From contig NZ_JACIIZ010000018.1 in assembly GCF_014205765.1 (NCBI RefSeq), positions 1 to 64,000 on the forward strand: a stretch of 64,000 nt of DNA, written 5' to 3'. The position numbers and the translations under genes were made by a program. The notes beneath the pieces were generated by a model. That model worked only from the letters and a program-made list of their open reading frames with translations. It searched no databases and was not told the origin of the DNA. Positions 62,724 to 64,000 of this stretch are shown piece by piece. Numbering within the stretch: the first letter of the stretch is position 1; every line of letters starts with the position of its first letter. This DNA comes from Nitrospirillum iridis. Its GTDB lineage: Bacteria > Pseudomonadota > Alphaproteobacteria > Azospirillales > Azospirillaceae.

Positions 62724-63425
62724 ATGAGCGCGATCGTTGACCTGACGGAAGGCATGCCCGAGGAACGGGCGCTGCTCTCGGACCGGATCCGCGACGCGCT
62801 GACCGATGAAATCGCCCGTGGTGACCTGCCCGCGGGCATGCAACTCGACGAACAGGATCTGGCCGATCGGTTTGGCGCCTCGCGGACCCCGGTGCGCGAG
62901 GCGTTGCGCCAGCTCGCCTTCAGCGGCCTCGTGGAGATGCGTCCCCGGCGCGGCGTGGTCGTCACGCGGCTGACGCCTGAGCGCATCATGGACATGTTCG
63001 AAGCCACGGCGGAGATCGAGGCCATGTGCGTGCGTCTTGCCACGCACCGCATGACGCCGCTGGAACGCAGCCGCCTCATGCGGCTGCACCGGGAGTCCCT
63101 GGAGATGGTGGAGCGGGGCGACATCGACGCCTATGACGCCTTCAACCGGGAATTCCATGAAACCCTCTATCATGCGACCCACAACAGCTTCATGGCCGAA
63201 CAGGCGATGGCGGTCCGCAAGCGCCTGAATGCCTTCCGGCGCACCCAGTTGCGTCAGGGGGACCGCATCGCCCGCTCCCGGGAGGAACATGACAGCGTCA
63301 TGGCCGCCATCGCCGAGGGGGACGGCGAAACGGCCGCTCGCCGCATGCGTGCCCACATGCTGAACGCGGCGACGGCGCTGGAACAATACATCGCCGAACA
63401 TAGCGTGCCGGCCGCATCCGAATGA
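62724..63425 (+). CDS. GntR-family (FCD) regulator of malonate use
   Basis: 233 residues from ATG 62724, with GAGGATC upstream. Winged helix: LPAGMQLDEQDLADRFGASR, then TPVREALRQLAFSGLVEMRP. The FCD effector domain has metal-binding FNREFHETLYHATHN. It lies six bases after madM, so it is probably in the same transcript and acts as the malonate-responsive regulator, like MdcY/MatR. Confidence 0.93.
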   Translation: MSAIVDLTEGMPEERALLSDRIRDALTDEIARGDLPAGMQLDEQDLADRFGASRTPVREALRQLAFSGLVEMRPRRGVVVTRLTPERIMDMFEATAEIEAMCVRLATHRMTPLERSRLMRLHRESLEMVERGDIDAYDAFNREFHETLYHATHNSFMAEQAMAVRKRLNAFRRTQLRQGDRIARSREEHDSVMAAIAEGDGETAARRMRAHMLNAATALEQYIAEHSVPAASE

Positions 63426-63619
63426 GCGGGCGCGCCAGCGCTTGAGGGGCTCTTGGGGGGGCGGACTTCATGGCATGACGTTCCGTGTCGTGCGCCTGAT
63501 CGCCCGCGTCCGGCGGTGATCCGTTCGGCGTTTCACGCCGTACCTCAGATCACCTGCGCCGCCGCCGTCACCATAGGGGTGCCCCGGGACTTCGCGCGAA
63601 GGTTCATGAGGGGGCGGAC
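63426..63619 (+). other. Gap between GntR gene and lipoprotein gene
   Basis: 194 bases, GC-rich, no gene seen. GAGGGGG (63608-63614) is the ribosome site of the next gene. No clear terminator hairpin was found by eye. Confidence 0.35.
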
Positions 63620-64000
63620 ATGTGGAAGCGGTTCTTGGCCATGCTGGCGTGCGCCCCGCTGTTCAGCGGATGCGCGACCATGACGCCGACGGACTTCGCC
63701 CAGGGCACGCCGCGGCTGGTGCTGGAAGATTACTTTTCCGGCCACACCAAGGCCTGGGGCTTGTTTGAAGATCGCTTCGGCAAAATCAGGCGGCAATTCA
63801 CCGTGGACATCGAGGGCACCCGGCGGGACGATGCGTTGATCCTGCATGAGGTCTTCCTCTACAGCGACGGCGAACGGGAAGAGCGGACCTGGACGGTGCG
63901 CCGGGTCGCGCCCGACCGGTATGAGGGAACGGCGGGTGACGTCATCGGCACCGCCCGGGGCGTGGCATCCGGCAATGCCTTCAACTGGGCCTACCGCATG
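63620..64000 (+). CDS. DUF3833-family outer-membrane-type lipoprotein, 3' end cut by the window
   Basis: 127 residues visible. MWKRFLAMLACAPLFSGC is a lipoprotein signal with lipobox LFSGC. Then the DUF3833 pattern LVLEDYFSGHTKAWGLFEDR, FGKIRRQFTVDIEGTRRDD, and GTAGDVIGTARGVASGNAF. The function of the family is unknown. The frame is still open at base 64000. Confidence 0.88.
   Translation, partial: MWKRFLAMLACAPLFSGCATMTPTDFAQGTPRLVLEDYFSGHTKAWGLFEDRFGKIRRQFTVDIEGTRRDDALILHEVFLYSDGEREERTWTVRRVAPDRYEGTAGDVIGTARGVASGNAFNWAYRM

Noticed and set aside
1-64000. CRISPR arrays, tRNA and rRNA genes
   Set aside because: No regularly spaced repeats and no cloverleaf or rRNA-like stretch were seen by eye on either strand.

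Overview
The window looks like the chromosome of a GC-rich alphaproteobacterium, most likely a Rhodospirillales/Azospirillaceae-type organism. This is inferred from the MucR regulator, the DUF3833 lipoprotein, the mdc-madLM malonate locus and the gene style; no rRNA or tRNA gene is present to confirm it. The left 43 kb is a biosynthetic accessory region with uneven base composition (AT-rich pockets inside several genes) and transposase remnants. The right 20 kb is more uniform and mostly ordinary metabolism.

Region 1 (1-23 kb) is an NRPS/PKS locus. It starts with the 3' end of an NRPS (A-T-C). An acetyltransferase, a metal-binding cupin, a HisC-like aminotransferase and a heme-type tryptophan-2,3-dioxygenase-superfamily protein follow. 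Then come a stand-alone A-T protein with a near-threonine code, a C-A-T-KS protein, and an AT-ACP protein ending in a decayed reductase domain. Tailoring and export genes follow: methyltransferase, type II thioesterase, a DUF6875-like protein, a cyclic-peptide-type ABC exporter, an SPFH protein, a DUF6072-like protein and an MbtH protein, then SerC and an inositol-monophosphatase-family phosphatase. The predicted order is ...T-C / A-T(Thr) / C-A-T / KS-AT-ACP, giving a peptide extended once with malonate.

Region 2 (23-24.97 kb) is a scarred junction: an Lrp/AsnC regulator, a frameshifted azlC-type exporter remnant, an AlaX tRNA-editing protein, and the left end of an IS1380-family element abutting the next gene.

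Region 3 (24.98-42.7 kb) is the most striking part. It encodes a ketol-acid reductoisomerase paralogue, an Fe(II)/2-oxoglutarate-type oxygenase, a class III aminotransferase, a type III PLP decarboxylase with a changed substrate motif, and a methyltransferase like methionine S-methyltransferase. It also has a 2631-residue TE-A-T-KS-AT-TE-KR-ACP megasynthase whose A domain lacks the amino-acid-binding Asp, a glycerate-3-kinase-like protein and a GlpD-like flavoprotein. This matches the logic methionine -> S-methylmethionine -> DMSP -> gonyol -> cyclopropanol known from the Burkholderia bur (malleicyprol) pathway. An aldehyde dehydrogenase beyond an ISL3 scar could supply the missing oxidation. 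I propose a new relative of that system.

Region 4 (42.7-47.5 kb) has ISL3 and IS3 remnants, a perfect long palindrome, an NmrA-type protein divergent from a LysR regulator, and mucR. Region 5 (48.3-53.1 kb) is a microcin-type export locus: C39-peptidase ABC transporter, HlyD-type adaptor, a leader-bearing Ala/Gly-rich precursor, a hairpin terminator and small AT-rich genes including membrane proteins that may confer immunity. A DUF3857/transglutaminase-like protein follows. Region 6 (55.3-63.4 kb) is a complete biotin-independent malonate decarboxylase operon (mdcACDEGBH) divergent from madLM and a GntR regulator. A DUF3833 lipoprotein runs off the right edge.
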